This document shows positions 1 through 11,510 of a stretch of DNA of 64,000 bases, piece by piece. Source of the DNA: Molanna angustata (taxonomy: Eukaryota > Arthropoda > Insecta > Trichoptera > Molannidae); NCBI GenBank assembly GCA_963576475.1, contig OY754972.1:15006572-15070571 (forward strand), written 5' to 3'. Position numbers and translations under genes: made by a program. Below the pieces are notes generated by a model, which worked only from the letters and a program-made list of their open reading frames with translations, was not told where the DNA came from and searched no databases. How positions within the stretch are numbered: position 1 is the first letter of the stretch; every line of letters begins with the position of its first letter.

Positions 1-446
1 AAATAACGAGATAATCCATGGTTTGTATTGCCATAATACCGGTACAATCACAAAATATTGTTTTAAATAACAAGATAATCTATGGTTCGTGTTGCCGTAA
101 AACCATTGAAATAACTAAATTAATAGTTTATTAAATAACGAAATAATCCGTGGTCTGTATTGCCATAATAGCGTTACAATAACTAAATATTGATTAAATT
201 ACAAGATTATTCATGGTCTGTGTTGCCGTTAAACCGTTGAAATAACTAAATAATGTATTATAAAACGAGATGATCCGTGGTTTTTATTGCAATAAAACCG
301 TTACAATAACAAAATATTATATTAAATAACAAGATAATCTATGGTTTGTGTTGCCGTAAAACCGTTGAAATAACTATATAATTTATTATAAAACGAGATA
401 CTCCGTGGTTTGTGTTTCCATATTACCATTGAAATAACTATATCAT
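1..446. repeat. Alternating two-type minisatellite, ~65-bp units
   Basis: Seven diverged units begin near 1, 65, 133, 196, 262, 324 and 390. Two types alternate: one reads about ACGAGATAATCC then TTGCCATAATA, the other AACAAGATAATCT then TTGCCGTAAAACC. The pair makes a higher-order unit of about 130 bp. The array runs off the left edge and decays after 446. Confidence 0.85.
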
Positions 447-867
447 TGGATAGATACATTTTCTAGGAGTTAGTTTCGTGCCAACACGAACGTGTAAGAT
501 GGAAACATGATTTTTAACAGATTGAAAAGAAACCAACATGTTACGTTGTGTACCCACAGTGTTCAGAAAGCAGGAAATTACATTTTGCACACTAAGCATA
601 CTTAAATATCAGGTAGGTTAAAATGCAGCCTACGTTCACAAATTCAAAACTTAACTAAAAAAACAGTCATTTTAACTTAAAATACAAAGGTACAAATGTG
701 TGCTGTGTGTCTGATTGACGACCCACAGACGCAAGGTCGGTATTTTTAGTTTATTCTATAGATACTACCACGGAAGATGCTCAGAAGAACTTGCATCCCT
801 GGTCCCTCTTCCACCCATTCACATTAAACCTTCAACATACATGAACCAATCGCTTTTTGAACTCTTA

Positions 868-1000
868 TATTAACACAGCAGCCCGCCTGTGGAACGATCT
901 TCCGAATTCTATTTCCACCTTCTTACAACCCGGGTCTTTTTAGCATCAGAATTAATATTTTCCTGAATAGATTGCAAACCCTCGCCAACGCTACGTAGTG
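868..1000 (+). pseudogene. Non-LTR retrotransposon ORF2 C-terminal tail, frameshifted
   Basis: A short stretch translates to NTAARLWNDLPNSI, the conserved RLWN-LP signature at the C-terminus of CR1/Jockey-type reverse transcriptases. The continuation, with an FPPSYN-like and an FLNRLQTLANAT-like end, is in a different frame, so a frameshift breaks it. It is a dead 3' fragment and the rest of the element is absent. The sequence after it (1012-1075) is shared with 49705-49765, presumably the same element's 3' untranslated region. Confidence 0.6.
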
Positions 1001-1011
1001 CGCTTCTTCTA

Positions 1012-1075
1012 AGAGTATAATGGACCCAATTCCTAATAGTTGGTGTCCCCTACGTAGACATGTTGAAAAAAAACA
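1012..1075 (+). repeat. Dispersed LINE 3'-UTR-like repeat, copy 1
   Basis: A block reading ATGGACCCAA, then CCTAATAG, then GGTGTCCCCTACGTAGACAT recurs almost unchanged at 49712-49762. Copy 1 directly follows the LINE tail at 868-1000, so it is probably the 3' untranslated part of that family. Confidence 0.6.
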
Positions 1076-2388
1076 ATTCGTAAGAATTGAATATACGCAA
1101 ACATTGGATATTTTTCTGTGTCAATGATTTTTTTTGTGACAAATTTTAACATCTCAACAGAGACAAAGTTTGAATATTATAGAAGAACCAGGAACTCGAG
1201 GCACCTAAAGGGCTTACGACCTGTCATCGGCTTGTTTACGTGGTCATTTTATGCGTACCAATTATTTATTCAAAAATAAATGTATATGCAACTTTTCAAA
1301 AATACTCTATTTTATTCGTAAGAAGTTATTCAAAATTAATTCAAATGAATGTTTCCACATTCATTGCAACAACAATGAAACTTTTCCAACAATGAAAATT
1401 CAATCGAACCGAATCCTAGAAATCCAACACACACCAAGGAATAAACAGTTTCATTCTAATTGTACAAGTTTTTGTTTACATTAGAATGCGCTGTAGAATA
1501 AACTAGAATAATTTTAGACAAAACCATAGATAATGTTTTATACATAGGTATCTTATAATAAATGCTTTTGTCCTTTGAAATGAATATAGCTAGCTGTACT
1601 TACAAATTCGTAGCGCAACGAGTTTCCGAGTTTATTCCTTAATATCGAAAGAAAATATTATTTACTGTATCAAAGTATAATTTCTGCAAAAATAATGTGA
1701 TATATGTATTGACTGCACTCTGCACTTAAAGCATTTAGTAAAATTCGTGCTTTTTGCTGCCATGCTTTACTTATGTCAATCCGGAAATGCTAATGCTATC
1801 GAAAGGTCATAGACATAATTATGTAGGTGATTAGATAAATAGGTACGTGTTAAAAATAATGTATGACTTACATTTAACAAAATATTATTCGACGCTTATA
1901 ACCTTATTTATTTGTCGTCACAGTTATACTACAGGGCTGCTGTATTGTCGCCCAAATGTCTATGTATATACGAAAAAATAACATTATTTTTTGTAATCTA
2001 TTACATTGTATTCTAATATTTATGTGTGCGATACGAAAATAAGATGTGATAATCATTATAATTGATGACTAGGAAGGCCGCGAAATTTTTTAGTCGAATA
2101 TTTACATAATCATTTTCACAGCAGCAGCTTCTTTGATGCTAATAATGTGTCAATTTGAATAAATTTGTATGAATTCGGTCATCTCTTTAAATAATACCGA
2201 ATCAGGGCTCGAAGTTTTATACGGCACAGACGCTCAGTTGCAAAGCTTTTAACATATAAAAACTCAATTCACAGTTAAGAACAATTTTTGAGTACGAAAT
2301 TGAAGCATTTTATTATATCATAACCTAAACCTCCAACAATAAATAGATCTTCTTCTTCTTCGTTTAGTAGACCTAGTTGGTCTGTTCC

Positions 2389-2985
2389 TCAGAAACTATG
2401 CCTCCTGGGATGACAAAGTCCAGTTATCCTTCCATTTTTGGGTGGTCTTCCGGGTAGGCTGCGGCCAGAAGGGATTTCATTCGCCGCTATATATGCAAGT
2501 CTATCACTGTCCATCCTGGCTACGTGGTCCCTGCAATGCCTTCTTCTGGATCTACTCCACCGAACAATGTCCTTTATTCCACATTCTTTCCTTATGTGAA
2601 CATTGCGAACACGATCTCGGAGAGTTTTACCAGTGATTGACCTTAGAACCTTCAATTCCGTTGTTCTTAGGAGTCTCTTGATTCGTACAGTGTCTGCTCG
2701 CGTTTCCACAGCATACGATAGAAATGGATAATAATTATAATTTTTGTATTTATCTTCGTTTGTTTCTGTCTCCAGACCATCTACATATATGCACCATCTC
2801 CAATAACTTGTACTCACCATAACCCTGTCGTTTGCAGCCCAGAGGTTCTTCTCATAACAAGGAACCTCTATGAGTGGACACACCAGCGGGTGTGCCATGT
2901 TTTGCTCTTTTCTACTATCGCATGTCACATCCTGCTCGCCTTCCAGCAGATCCCAACTCTGCATGTTCATCTCGCATCTACTCAT
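2389..2985 (-). pseudogene. Non-LTR reverse transcriptase C-terminal fragment(s)
   Basis: An open frame of 198 codons on the minus strand. Residues from about 90 onward carry ETRADTVRIKRLL, LKVLRSITGKTLRDRVRN, a CGIKDIVRW-like stretch and SLPGRPPKN, typical of the C-terminus of RTE-like endonuclease/reverse transcriptases of insects. Residues about 25-65 (EQNMAHPLVCPL ... LWAANDRVM) resemble the cysteine-bearing tail of another non-LTR protein, so the frame may fuse two fragments. There is no RT catalytic core. It is a relic and not a host gene. The family call comes from motif recognition only. Confidence 0.7.
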
Positions 2986-3198
2986 GCCCGTTCTTAGACT
3001 GTTCAGGGCTTATTATTATTTTTTTTATATAAAGGGATGATGGTGTAAGTGTAAAAGTATCACACCACGTGGAAACGAAATAATGTGCATATTTCTTGTA
3101 GTTCTTTCGTTATTTTAATTTTTTAAATTGTATATGAGGTAAATGAAAATATTTCATTTGTTCTAAAATAACAAAATAATAAATATGAATAAATTTGT

Positions 3199-3363
3199 GC
3201 CTGGTTGGACTCCCCCAGATGCGACTACGGGGCGGATAGACAGACCATGGACCACATTGTGTCCAAGTGTGACCTCAGGGCGTACGCGGGAGATTTCAAG
3301 GACTTCTTCTTGTTGAGTGACTCAGCGACGAATTATATTTTAAACATTGACATTAAACCTTGA
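3199..3363 (+). pseudogene. Non-LTR retrotransposon C-terminal tail
   Basis: A 54-codon frame ending at a TGA at 3361-3363. It contains CDYGADRQTMDHIVSKC and LRAYAGD, the Cys/His tail pattern (C...Q-T..H....C) seen after the reverse transcriptase domain of many insect LINEs. No upstream RT is joined to it in this frame. It faces the opposite way to the fragment at 2389-2985. Confidence 0.7.
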
Positions 3364-3712
3364 CAAGCAAGCCTACTTGTACTAATTACTATTATCTTTG
3401 TATCTAAACTTTGTTTTTTTATGATGTGTATGCGATTAATCCATACGATAAATAAATATGATAAATATGGTTGTATTGTACTTATACCAAAATTACTTTG
3501 CAACCAATTTTTTTTTTGCGACCAACTATTTTAGAATGATTTCTGTAATGTAAGTACCTACCAATAGAAAATACTCTTGTGAAATGAAACATTATAACGT
3601 AATGACTCGCGAATAGGAAGATAGTCGCACGAGTAGCGCTAGCGCAGAGCCGGCGAAGGAATATTGGAGGACCGCCACCGGGTTGAAGGTTCTTGTATTA
3701 TACTATTGAATC

Positions 3713-3727
3713 ATTCTGGAACGTTCC
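3713..3727. promoter_or_regulatory. Perfect three-unit heat-shock element
   Basis: ATTCTGGAACGTTCC consists of three alternating 5-bp units, nTTCn-nGAAn-nTTCn, the HSF trimer consensus. It sits in a slightly GC-richer patch (about 3605-3770). No open frame or TATA box could be tied to it, so function is unproven; it could be chance or part of an unrecognised repeat. Confidence 0.4.
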
Positions 3728-4348
3728 GATCAATTCTAGCACTGCGCTGATTATACGTTTCGTCAAACATATTTACCATGCGGCATAATTCATCTAATTT
3801 AATGCACATGGTCAATACACGTCTGAGATGCCATGATACGTTTTCATTAATTTATGCAACGAGGATAACTGACATTATAATTTCATAGCAATAACTTGAT
3901 GTTTGTCGTGATATGCATGACCCGTAATGTCTATAGCCTGTGGACAAATATTGGCATTATATAATATACCTACATAGGTATTTACATTTATCATTGTTTA
4001 TATTATTAGTGACTCATTCTTAATAATATTATTAAAGCAATACATGGATACGATAAAAATTGTGAACATGTCATTTGACTAGATTTGCTCAATAATGGTA
4101 GACAAATATTCGAATAAATATGAATGTATCTTCAAATAAGGCATGTATTTTATTCGAAAACGTGTATTTTAAGTGCATATTGCAAAATAAAAGAATAAAC
4201 ACTTTATTTCGTATTTTTACCGATGTTATACCTGTGTGTGGGTTTACAAAATAATAAAAAATACTTTTATACAAATTTAAAAAGTAATAAAAGAGAATAT
4301 ACAAAACTTGCACTTTATACGAACTAGTTCAAATGTACATATAAATTT

Positions 4349-4575
4349 GTCGGCCTTCGTGGATCAGTTGGTTAGGTGTCTGTCTGCTGATCCAAAGGTC
4401 CTTGGTTCGATTCCCGGTGGAGACACAGTCTTTAATTGTATTTTCAGTCTGGCTCTGTGAGACAATTAATATTGTGAGTCTACAAAATGTGGTAACTTGT
4501 TATTGGGTGCGTGTTAAATTAATATTTGACATAGTAGGTACCTACCTGTTACAAAGTTGCTAGAAAGGTAATGTA
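4349..4575 (+). mobile_element. tRNA-derived SINE, family A copy 1
   Basis: The head has an A-box-like TGGATCAGTTGG and a B-box GGTTCGATTCC. It is followed by a body shared by all copies: GAGACACAG, a TTTTCAGTCTGG block, and a region ending in TTGTTATTGGGTGCGTGTTA and GTAGGTACC. Four other copies lie at 4655, 30405, 38383 and 51897. The upstream flank (about 4225-4348) is also shared with the copy at 30405. Confidence 0.85.
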
Positions 4576-4654
4576 AATTAAATTTTAATTATATTTTTAT
4601 AAATAAAATAATGAAATTTTGATAATGTTACTTTTTATTTATGTCATATTTTTT

Positions 4655-4862
4655 CTCCAGCAACTAACAGGTACTATGTCAAATATTAATTTGCCACGCA
4701 TCCAATAACAAGTTGCCACATTCTGGAGACTTGCGATATTTGTCGTCTAACAGATCCAGACTGAAAACACAATTAAATACTGGGTTACCACCGGGAATCG
4801 AACCTGGTACCTTTGGATCAGCAGTCAGATACCGAACCAACTGAGCCACAAAGGCAGACAAA
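4655..4862 (-). mobile_element. tRNA-derived SINE, family A copy 2
   Basis: Reverse complement of the same SINE: tail first (CAACTAACAGGTACTATGTC), then the CAGACTGAAAACACAATTAA block, then the B box as GGGAATCGAACC and the A box as CCAACTGAGCCAC. It sits 80 bp from copy 1 in opposite orientation, forming a large imperfect inverted pair. Confidence 0.85.
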
Positions 4863-4947
4863 AAAATTCTTATTGCATCCATCAATTCTATGTATCATTT
4901 CCTCATTGCTATAAACAACATTAGTACAAAATTTATTTTTTCTTCAC

Positions 4948-5020
4948 GTTGCTTTATTTGGTTGGAAGAGATTGTCTTTTAGCAATGAACCTACCTCTGG
5001 GAAAAATTTTATTCTTACCT
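4948..5020 (+). repeat. Fragment of a moth-type retroelement 3' tail
   Basis: Contains GGTTGGAAGAGATTG followed by a tAGCAATgAa-like block. This is the same tail motif (GGTTGGAAGAAATTGCC...GGCAATAA) found at 30140, 44635 and, inverted, at 53080-53172. Such tails end several lepidopteran LINEs and SINEs. Confidence 0.45.
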
Positions 5021-5616
5021 ACATATTATAAAAATGAAAAATTAAATACATTTCTTCACAATAAAAGTATAATATCAAATCATTATTGTTGTTGGAGTCT
5101 TTAATTGGCCTCACACCTCATATTTATAGATAGCATTATCTGTGTATCGATAAATTATTTAAATTGGCAGAGCATTTGAATAACTATTAATTATAATAAT
5201 GTATATATATTCCTACACACTTCGCTGGTTTCATAATATCTACATAAGCCATATTATTAATAATGAAGCAAAATGGCATTTTCTATAGGAATTTTTACGA
5301 TCTCAAAAAATGCTGTCCGCAGATAAGGAGATAGGTACTGTTATTTTCACAAATTAAAATTGATATCCATAATATATAATTTAAGTTTTATTTTTTATTC
5401 AAACAATCTCTTTTGGCGGTATTTCAAACGGGGATTTATAAACGTTGCTATTTTTTTTAAATATTGAGGTAAAAATGAGATCCTTCCACGCGTTCTTAAA
5501 CAATTGTGCATCACTTCGTTTGTTATCGAGACCGAGCACTTGAAAAATAAATAATCCTATAAGAGCATCATACACTGGCATAGTTTCACATTTATCTTGA
5601 CATTAAGAGGACATAT

Positions 5617-5718
5617 AACGCTAAATCTAGTGACTAAAAACATGATATATTATAACCACCATTGTGCATTGTGAAGTTACGTGTTAGTAAGTGTAACTAT
5701 CGCGTGCGTAAAAAAATG
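5617..5718 (+). repeat. Dispersed repeat C, uninterrupted copy
   Basis: From AACGCTAAATCTAGTGACT to AACTATCGCGTGCGTAAAAA the sequence matches 53057-53268, except that the second copy has about 100 bp inserted inside it. The identity of the repeat is not known. Confidence 0.7.
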
Positions 5719-6124
5719 TTTATATGTACGTGATTTAAAGTATTATCGGAAACCCAAAATTTTGTTGTGATTTTTTGCACTTTAAGAACAAAACAGACTT
5801 GAAACGAAAAAAAACATTGGTTATTCACTTTGATTTTATGCACTCTTTAAGCTTATAAAAGATTTATTTGTCTACGGCATAGTTATGGAGTTATTTAAAA
5901 AATACTGTATAAAAGTATACTTGTAATAATAGTTGTTACTACAAGGACATATTCATTCTTAAAAAAAGACTGCTTTTCTATAATGGTTAAATCTTTTAAT
6001 TTCTATGCTGGCTTCCTTGGATTGATTTCCAGAAAAAAGATTTCTATTATTTACGAGATTTTTTAGGCTGAAAAAACAAGTTATTTGGAATAATCGTTTA
6101 TATCAGAGTAACAATTCATTAAAG

Positions 6125-6289
6125 GAGTTGGACAGAGTCAACAAAGCGGCTTACTATGACCGATGCTTTAGTGTGAGTGGTCCTATTAAGTGGAATTCAC
6201 TGCCTCTAGATGTTCGCAGTGCTCAAAGCAAGAGCACTTTCACTAAAGGATTAAAAACAGCTTTGTTTCAGAGAGCAACACAACATTAG
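6125..6289 (+). pseudogene. CR1/L2-like LINE C-terminus with ATT microsatellite tail
   Basis: Fifty-four codons ending at TAG 6287-6289 read like the last part of a reverse transcriptase ORF: AAYYDRCFSVSG, KWNSLP, LDVRSAQSKSTF, LKTALF. After a short 3' region a (TTA)n run at 6346-6369 ends the element, as is usual for CR1/L2 elements. A decayed second copy begins at 7971. Confidence 0.75.
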
Positions 6290-6345
6290 ACTATCAGCGC
6301 CCTTGGTATGATCTCGAATCATTAAACGGCGCTATACAAATGACT

Positions 6346-6369
6346 TATTATTATTATTATTATTATTAT
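6346..6369. repeat. (TTA)n microsatellite
   Basis: About eight ATT units, forming the 3' end of the LINE fragment just upstream. Confidence 0.9.
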
Positions 6370-6924
6370 ATAACAAATAATCGTAAAATAAAACAAAACA
6401 TGTATAACGTTAAAATGTACGTTTAGATAGCCTACATGACAGTCAAAATTAAAAATATCAATAGTATTTTTTAGTATAAAATTCGTAAATCGTTTACGAA
6501 TTTTAGAAAAAAAACTACAATATTTCTAAGATTAAAAAAAGCACATTACATAAAACAAAACAAACTTTCAAATCACAAACTGACACATGCAGGTGTTATA
6601 ATTTTTATGTATTTTTTTATTTTATTTAAGGTATAACAAGCAGTTTATTGTATCTTGGAAATTCGAAAATAAATATTAATTTACATATTAAATTATTTAG
6701 TGTTTCAGTGAATACATTCTATGACAAATCAAAAAGTCAAGTAATAATATAGCAATTAAAAGTCAAGTAATAATATAGCAATTAAAAGTCAAGTAATAGT
6801 ATAGCAATTAAATGTTTCGAACAGAGTATGGTCTGTGGTGTACAGCGATGTCTTTTTGAAAATGGAAACGGTACCTTGGTCACAAAAGTTGTTGCGGTAC
6901 TATTGTGTATTGGTTTTTGTACAG

Positions 6925-6996
6925 GGTTCCTTCCAGGAGTTGAAACTCTATGGGAATCCATCACAGGCGGAACACCAATGCGTCAATGGACTGGAA
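6925..6996 (+). CDS. Collagen XV/XVIII-like (multiplexin) exon: end of TSPN/LamG domain
   Basis: A 72-bp exon between a good acceptor (pyrimidine-rich tract then ACAG) and a donor GTAAGT, phase 0 at both ends. It encodes 24 residues starting GSFQELKLYGNPSQAEHQC. The pattern of Gly, LQELKL-like strand, Pro, then Cys is how the thrombospondin-N/laminin-G-like domain of non-fibrillar collagens closes, the cysteine being the disulphide partner. In multiplexins this secreted basement-membrane domain precedes an acidic linker and interrupted triple helix; the three downstream exons fit that order and continue the frame. I infer it is one exon of the same gene. The in-frame sequence just upstream (6835-6924) is hydrophobic and does not resemble the domain, so I end the exon at the AG. 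The sequence cannot by itself separate multiplexin from other TSPN collagens. Confidence 0.75.
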
Positions 6997-7073
6997 GTAA
7001 GTGCATTTTATTGTATAAACGTTTAAACTAACCTAACAATTAATAAAACGAGTGGGTTGTGGCCAACACTAAA

Positions 7074-7618
7074 CTCCTCACTAACAAGTCATTTTATAAA
7101 TTATTCAAATTTTATATGGAAAATTTTCAGCATTTTCATTAAATGAGTTTGTTAAATTATTTTTTATTTAAATATTTTATTATGAAAACTTGATAACTCT
7201 TCAATGCCATTTTATGTAAGTGGTGTGCCTTTTTACCAATTTGAAAATAAAAATTTCAAATTTTAAGTTTCCTGAGTTTGGGGTCACTTTGAAATATTTG
7301 ACAGTTAAAAAAAATGAGAAGCACTATTCATATATCCTTCAAAATCTAATGGGGTCTAAGTGAGCATTAGATATACAAATTTGCATAATTTGAATAGAAT
7401 CGAATGAGTACTTTAGTCTATAATCGATAAAGTAAAATGAACACGCCGTACATAGCACACTGCACACAGCACATAGCACACACACACAGATACATTGTGA
7501 CAAAACTTACAGAATACAATCTCAGCATGATACTAGTTGATAATCTGCAATAAAAAAAATAGCCTTAAAAATTGCGAAATCATAACTCCCCAATATATCA
7601 CCTTGTGTTAGTGAGGAG
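7074..7618 (+). mobile_element. MITE family M1, copy 1 (TIR CTCCTCACTAAC)
   Basis: Terminal inverted repeats CTCCTCACTAAC (7074-7085) and GTTAGTGAGGAG (7607-7618) enclose 545 bp without coding capacity. TAAA flanks both ends. Internal blocks such as ATCGATAAAGTAAAATGAACACGCCG and CTCAGCATGATACTAGTT recur, in part, in copies at 10459 (reverse) and 16444. The adjoining outer sequence GAGTGGGTTGTGGCCAACACT is also shared with the 10459 copy. Confidence 0.8.
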
Positions 7619-7970
7619 TAAAAACAATATGGTACCCACTAAAGAATGTTTAGTTATAAATTTTTATCTAAATTGTCCAACAAGTGTCACTCTGTAACTG
7701 GCTTAAAGCATTTGTGTGAAAAAAAAATTACACCTTTACCAGGTATGCCAACATAACTGGTATGACATGAAAAAACGAATGAACAAATAAAAATATAAAT
7801 GACTTTAATACTAAGTGAATCATAATATTATCTAGAAAATTCTTTACTAAAAAAGACATCAACTTCATTAGATAAAATGTTGATTTGTATCAATGCCTTA
7901 CATTTACATTTACAATATAATTGCGTATTAGAAGCTAAGTCAGTAGGTATCACAGAGTAGAAACTCCCCA

Positions 7971-8170
7971 AAGGAGTTGGATAGAGCCAACAAAGCGGCT
8001 TACTGTGATCGATGCTTTAGTGTGAGTGGTCCTATAAAGTGAAATAGATTGCTTACTGATGTCCGCTGTGCACAAAGCAAGAGCACTTTTTCTAAACATT
8101 TTTAAGCAACATTAGACAAAATATAAGCGCCCTTGAAATGATCCTGGATCATTTAACGGTATTATACAAA
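7971..8170 (+). pseudogene. CR1/L2-like LINE tail, decayed second copy
   Basis: Matches 6125-6340 from GGAGTTGGAyAGAG through AAAGCGGCTTACT, CGATGCTTTAGTGTGAGTGG and GCGCCCTTG, but with in-frame stops (for example at AAGTGA near 8040) and deletions. Non-coding. Confidence 0.75.
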
Positions 8171-8176
8171 TTTTTA

Positions 8177-8710
8177 ACGGCGTTGGCCGATTTACTAATG
8201 ATATTAATAACAATTAAGCACTATAATTAAAAATACTCAATTATTATTATTACCATTATACACTTCCTCAAAAGAATTAGCAGATCAATGCGTAAATTGT
8301 AAATTATTTAAGTAATATAACAAAAAAAATGCAACAAGAATACATAATTCACCCATCCAGATACTTAACAAATCAAAGGATTAGGTTCTGAGGAGGTCTC
8401 TATACTACCTATCAACGCTACAGATTCCCGAATATTAACGTTTAAAAAATCTTTAACGATTCTATATGTAGGTATTCATTATTACATGTTTGTTGCATTT
8501 TTCATTAAGTGTTTGATAAATCTAAAATTTCTATATTACGGCTTAACGATTTTGGAATAATGCCAGTGGCTGATATAATAAACGCTTATATTATTATATT
8601 ACGAGAATGACCAAGACTTTTAATCTCGTTACCTAAATTGGTGTATTTTCTAATTTTTTCATCAAATGATTTTATAATATTTTACTAGAATTTGGAATAG
8701 CTACATCGCA
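8177..8710. repeat. Dispersed repeat R, copy 1 (~530 bp)
   Basis: Aligns by eye with 39893-40420 in the same orientation. Shared landmarks are TGGCCGATTTACTAATGATA, CACTTCCTCAAAAGAATTAG, GAGGAGGTCTCTATACTACC and CCAGTGGCTGA. No open frame and no clear terminal repeats; identity unknown. It follows directly on a LINE tail. Confidence 0.75.
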
Positions 8711-9270
8711 AATGTATATTATTTTTAAGGTATTAACTAACGTTATTTTGGTTCCACCGTCAACATGCAAAATATATACCTATAGGTATTCTAGGAGCTT
8801 AATTACTAAGACAAAGAGCTTCCTAGTTCTTGAAAGTTGATTTGCGGTACAGATTGGTTAGCAAAAACATGAATATTGTGTCTACAATTTGCTTTGACGA
8901 AACTTTCAATTATTATTTAAAAAACAGCACATGGTAAGACAATAACACACGAATTAAAACAGCATTTTGGAAAAAAAATCTTTGATAACTAAGTTGTATG
9001 TATTATTGACAGAATATGAAAATCATGTACAATATACTTACGATTAATTACTTTTTTAAATCTTGCTATCGTAACTATACCTACTTCTTACTTCCGATGG
9101 CCATACAACTCTTGCAGAGTTTTAGCCTCCATGATGATTCATCGTCATCATCATCATCATCTTCTTCTTTTATAGTTGTATCGTAACAACAGACATAAAA
9201 ATATCACATTTATACAATGAGTAAAAGATCGATGTAATTTTTAAAGTCTATATTTAAAAACATTTACCTT

Positions 9271-9943
9271 CAGGGGGGACTGCTCCCAACGTACCTATTT
9301 TTCAATTTTATATATTATCATGATTTCTTATCCAATCGTTTTGAAAAAAATAATTTAAATAGTTTGGTTATTAATAAAGAAAAATATATCTCTACTTTTT
9401 GATAATGTTCTGTATAAATTCTTGTAGAAAAATAACGGCATACCCCGATTTTCAACGTTTATCTTATATTTTTAATAAAATATAAGGCGTAGTTTAACAT
9501 TTTTTTTTAAATTAAAGAAGACAAAAATATCTAGAAAAATATGATGTGACGTTGCATTAATGCTGCAGGTTTAGTAAATAAACCTAAAAAACATTAGTTT
9601 TCCATTCAGTGCCATTGCGAAATATACGTTTTTTTGGTTTATTAACTTAACCTGATGCATTAATGCAACGGTACATCGCATTTTTACAGATATTTTGATT
9701 TTCTTTCATTTATAAAAAATACAATGCTCTATACATAACAGTTATTTAGAAATTTAAGATAAATGTCAAAAATCGGGGTATGCTTATTATTTTCCTACAA
9801 GAATATATACAGAACATAATTAAAAAGTTAAGGTACATTTTTCTTTAATAATATCCAAACTAACTAGGATATTTTTATTCAAAATTATTCGTTTTTGTAG
9901 TAATGATGCAAATTCAAAATCAACGCTGGCAGCAGTCACCCTC
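9271..9943. mobile_element. Foldback (hairpin) element, arms ~330 bp
   Basis: The two halves are imperfect reverse complements around about 9607. Paired landmarks: GGGGGGACTGCTCCCAACG with CGCTGGCAGCAGTCACCCTC at the ends, GCATACCCCGATTTTCAACG with TGTCAAAAATCGGGGTATGC, and TTGCATTAATGCTGCAGGTT with AACCTGATGCATTAATGCAA near the centre. No coding capacity. It behaves as a long-TIR MITE or foldback transposon; no target duplication is obvious. Confidence 0.8.
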
Positions 9944-10458
9944 TTTAATATTTAGTTACACGATATTATAATAACTCAGTTGTATAGCCCTACAAAGTAA
10001 TCTAAATTTAAAGTGTTTCTTAATAGTTCTAACGCTTTTTAAACGCCAAAGACTTTTGAAGAATATGTCTGGAAGACATTTCAAAGAAAAGATCAAAGTA
10101 TCGTAATGAGAAGAAATTTTTTTTCACATCTCGCTATAAAGCAATCAGTATCGTAATCCCTTTTGATTTCTACATCAGACTTTGGATGAAAGAAAATCCA
10201 TTATAACTTAAGCATTGCATTACTTATATTTAAATTGGTTATGCACGAATTTCAGACGGATTTTTGTTTATCGAGACAGACATCCAAATCCCACGTATCT
10301 CAAGAAATTCAATTTTTCTTATAAGCTACAAGTAGATATATAATCGTTTTCATAGACTAAATGCCATCATTAAAATAAAGTAACTTTTTTTCTGTCAAAC
10401 ATTCGTATTATAATGTCTTAGATAATCGGAAAAATGTTTCAATTTATTCATATTTTTA

Positions 10459-10872
10459 CTCCTCACTAACCCAAGGGGATATTGTGGGGAGCTATGATTT
10501 CGCAATTTTTAAGGGTATTTTTTTTATTGCAGGTTATCAACTAGTATCATGCTGAGATTGTAATTTACTTTATCGATTATAGACTAAAGAACTCATACGA
10601 TTCTTTTAAAAATTTGCAAATATGTATATCTAATACTCGCTTATACCCAAAGCTCGGGAAACTTAAAATTTGAAATTTTTATTTTCAAATAGGTAAAAAG
10701 ATACACCACTTACATAAAATGGCATTGAAGAGTTGTCAAGTTTTCATAATAAAATATTTAATTAAAAACTAATTTAACAAACTCATTTTATGAAAATGCT
10801 GAATATTTTCCATACAAATTATAATTATAATAATAATTTGAATACTTTATAGAATGGCTTGTTAGTGAGGAG
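10459..10872 (-). mobile_element. MITE family M1, copy 2
   Basis: CTCCTCACTAAC at 10459-10470 and GTTAGTGAGGAG at 10861-10872, flanked by TTA on both sides. The interior is the reverse complement of copy 1 with a deletion of the CA-rich part. The next bases, TTAAGTATTGGCCACAACCC, extend the similarity to copy 1 beyond the inverted repeat. Confidence 0.8.
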
Positions 10873-11510
10873 TTAAGTATTGGCCACAACCCACTCGTTT
10901 TATAAAATTCGTCATTTTTTTTTATATTATACTCGGAATCAAAGAAATAAATAGTAACAATATTATTTTGTACTAATACATTTGGTCTTATACCTATACA
11001 TTCTGGCAAAATATAAAAGTTCCATGCCTTCTGAAATCAAACGCATTATGCGCCACTAAGTATCCTTCGCAGGGTGAATTACTTAGTATAAAAAAAATAC
11101 ACACACACATAAGTTGATCTATCCAAACTTCATATTGTATTCAATTTTGAATACCAAAATGTAAGATATGATGATGTTTGAGAGCGAGACACGTGTGTGT
11201 ACATAATGACATGAATAGAAGTATTTCTTTGACATCTTTATTTTAAGCCACATTCAAATGAGTTGGAAGATAGCGAATCCCCAGGTGTAAATCTAGTTTC
11301 ATATGTTATACCCAAATATTATTTAAAATAATTTAATAGTTCACCAAAAAAGATATCGATTGATTTAGGAGGCAATTCAGCTTTTATTGGTTATCTATTA
11401 GTAGGTAGGTACATAATATCGATGAGTCATACCATATTAACATATTTATAACACTTTTAAGTTGTAAGGCATGTTGTCATCGATGTATCGAAAATGAGTT
11501 AACTGCGATA

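Larger units (their letters stand above)
1..6924. other. Intron or upstream sequence of the collagen gene
   Basis: No exon is recognisable left of 6925. Because the exon at 6925 starts in the middle of a protein domain, earlier exons must exist; they lie left of the window or were missed here. The stretch holds a minisatellite, LINE tails, SINEs and AT-rich unique-looking sequence. Nothing identifiable was seen in about 1076-2388, 3728-4340 and 5720-6120. Confidence 0.6.

Noticed and set aside
6835..6924. Extension of the collagen exon to the left in the same frame
   Set aside because: The residues are hydrophobic and unlike the domain, and a good pyrimidine tract plus ACAG sits at 6924.
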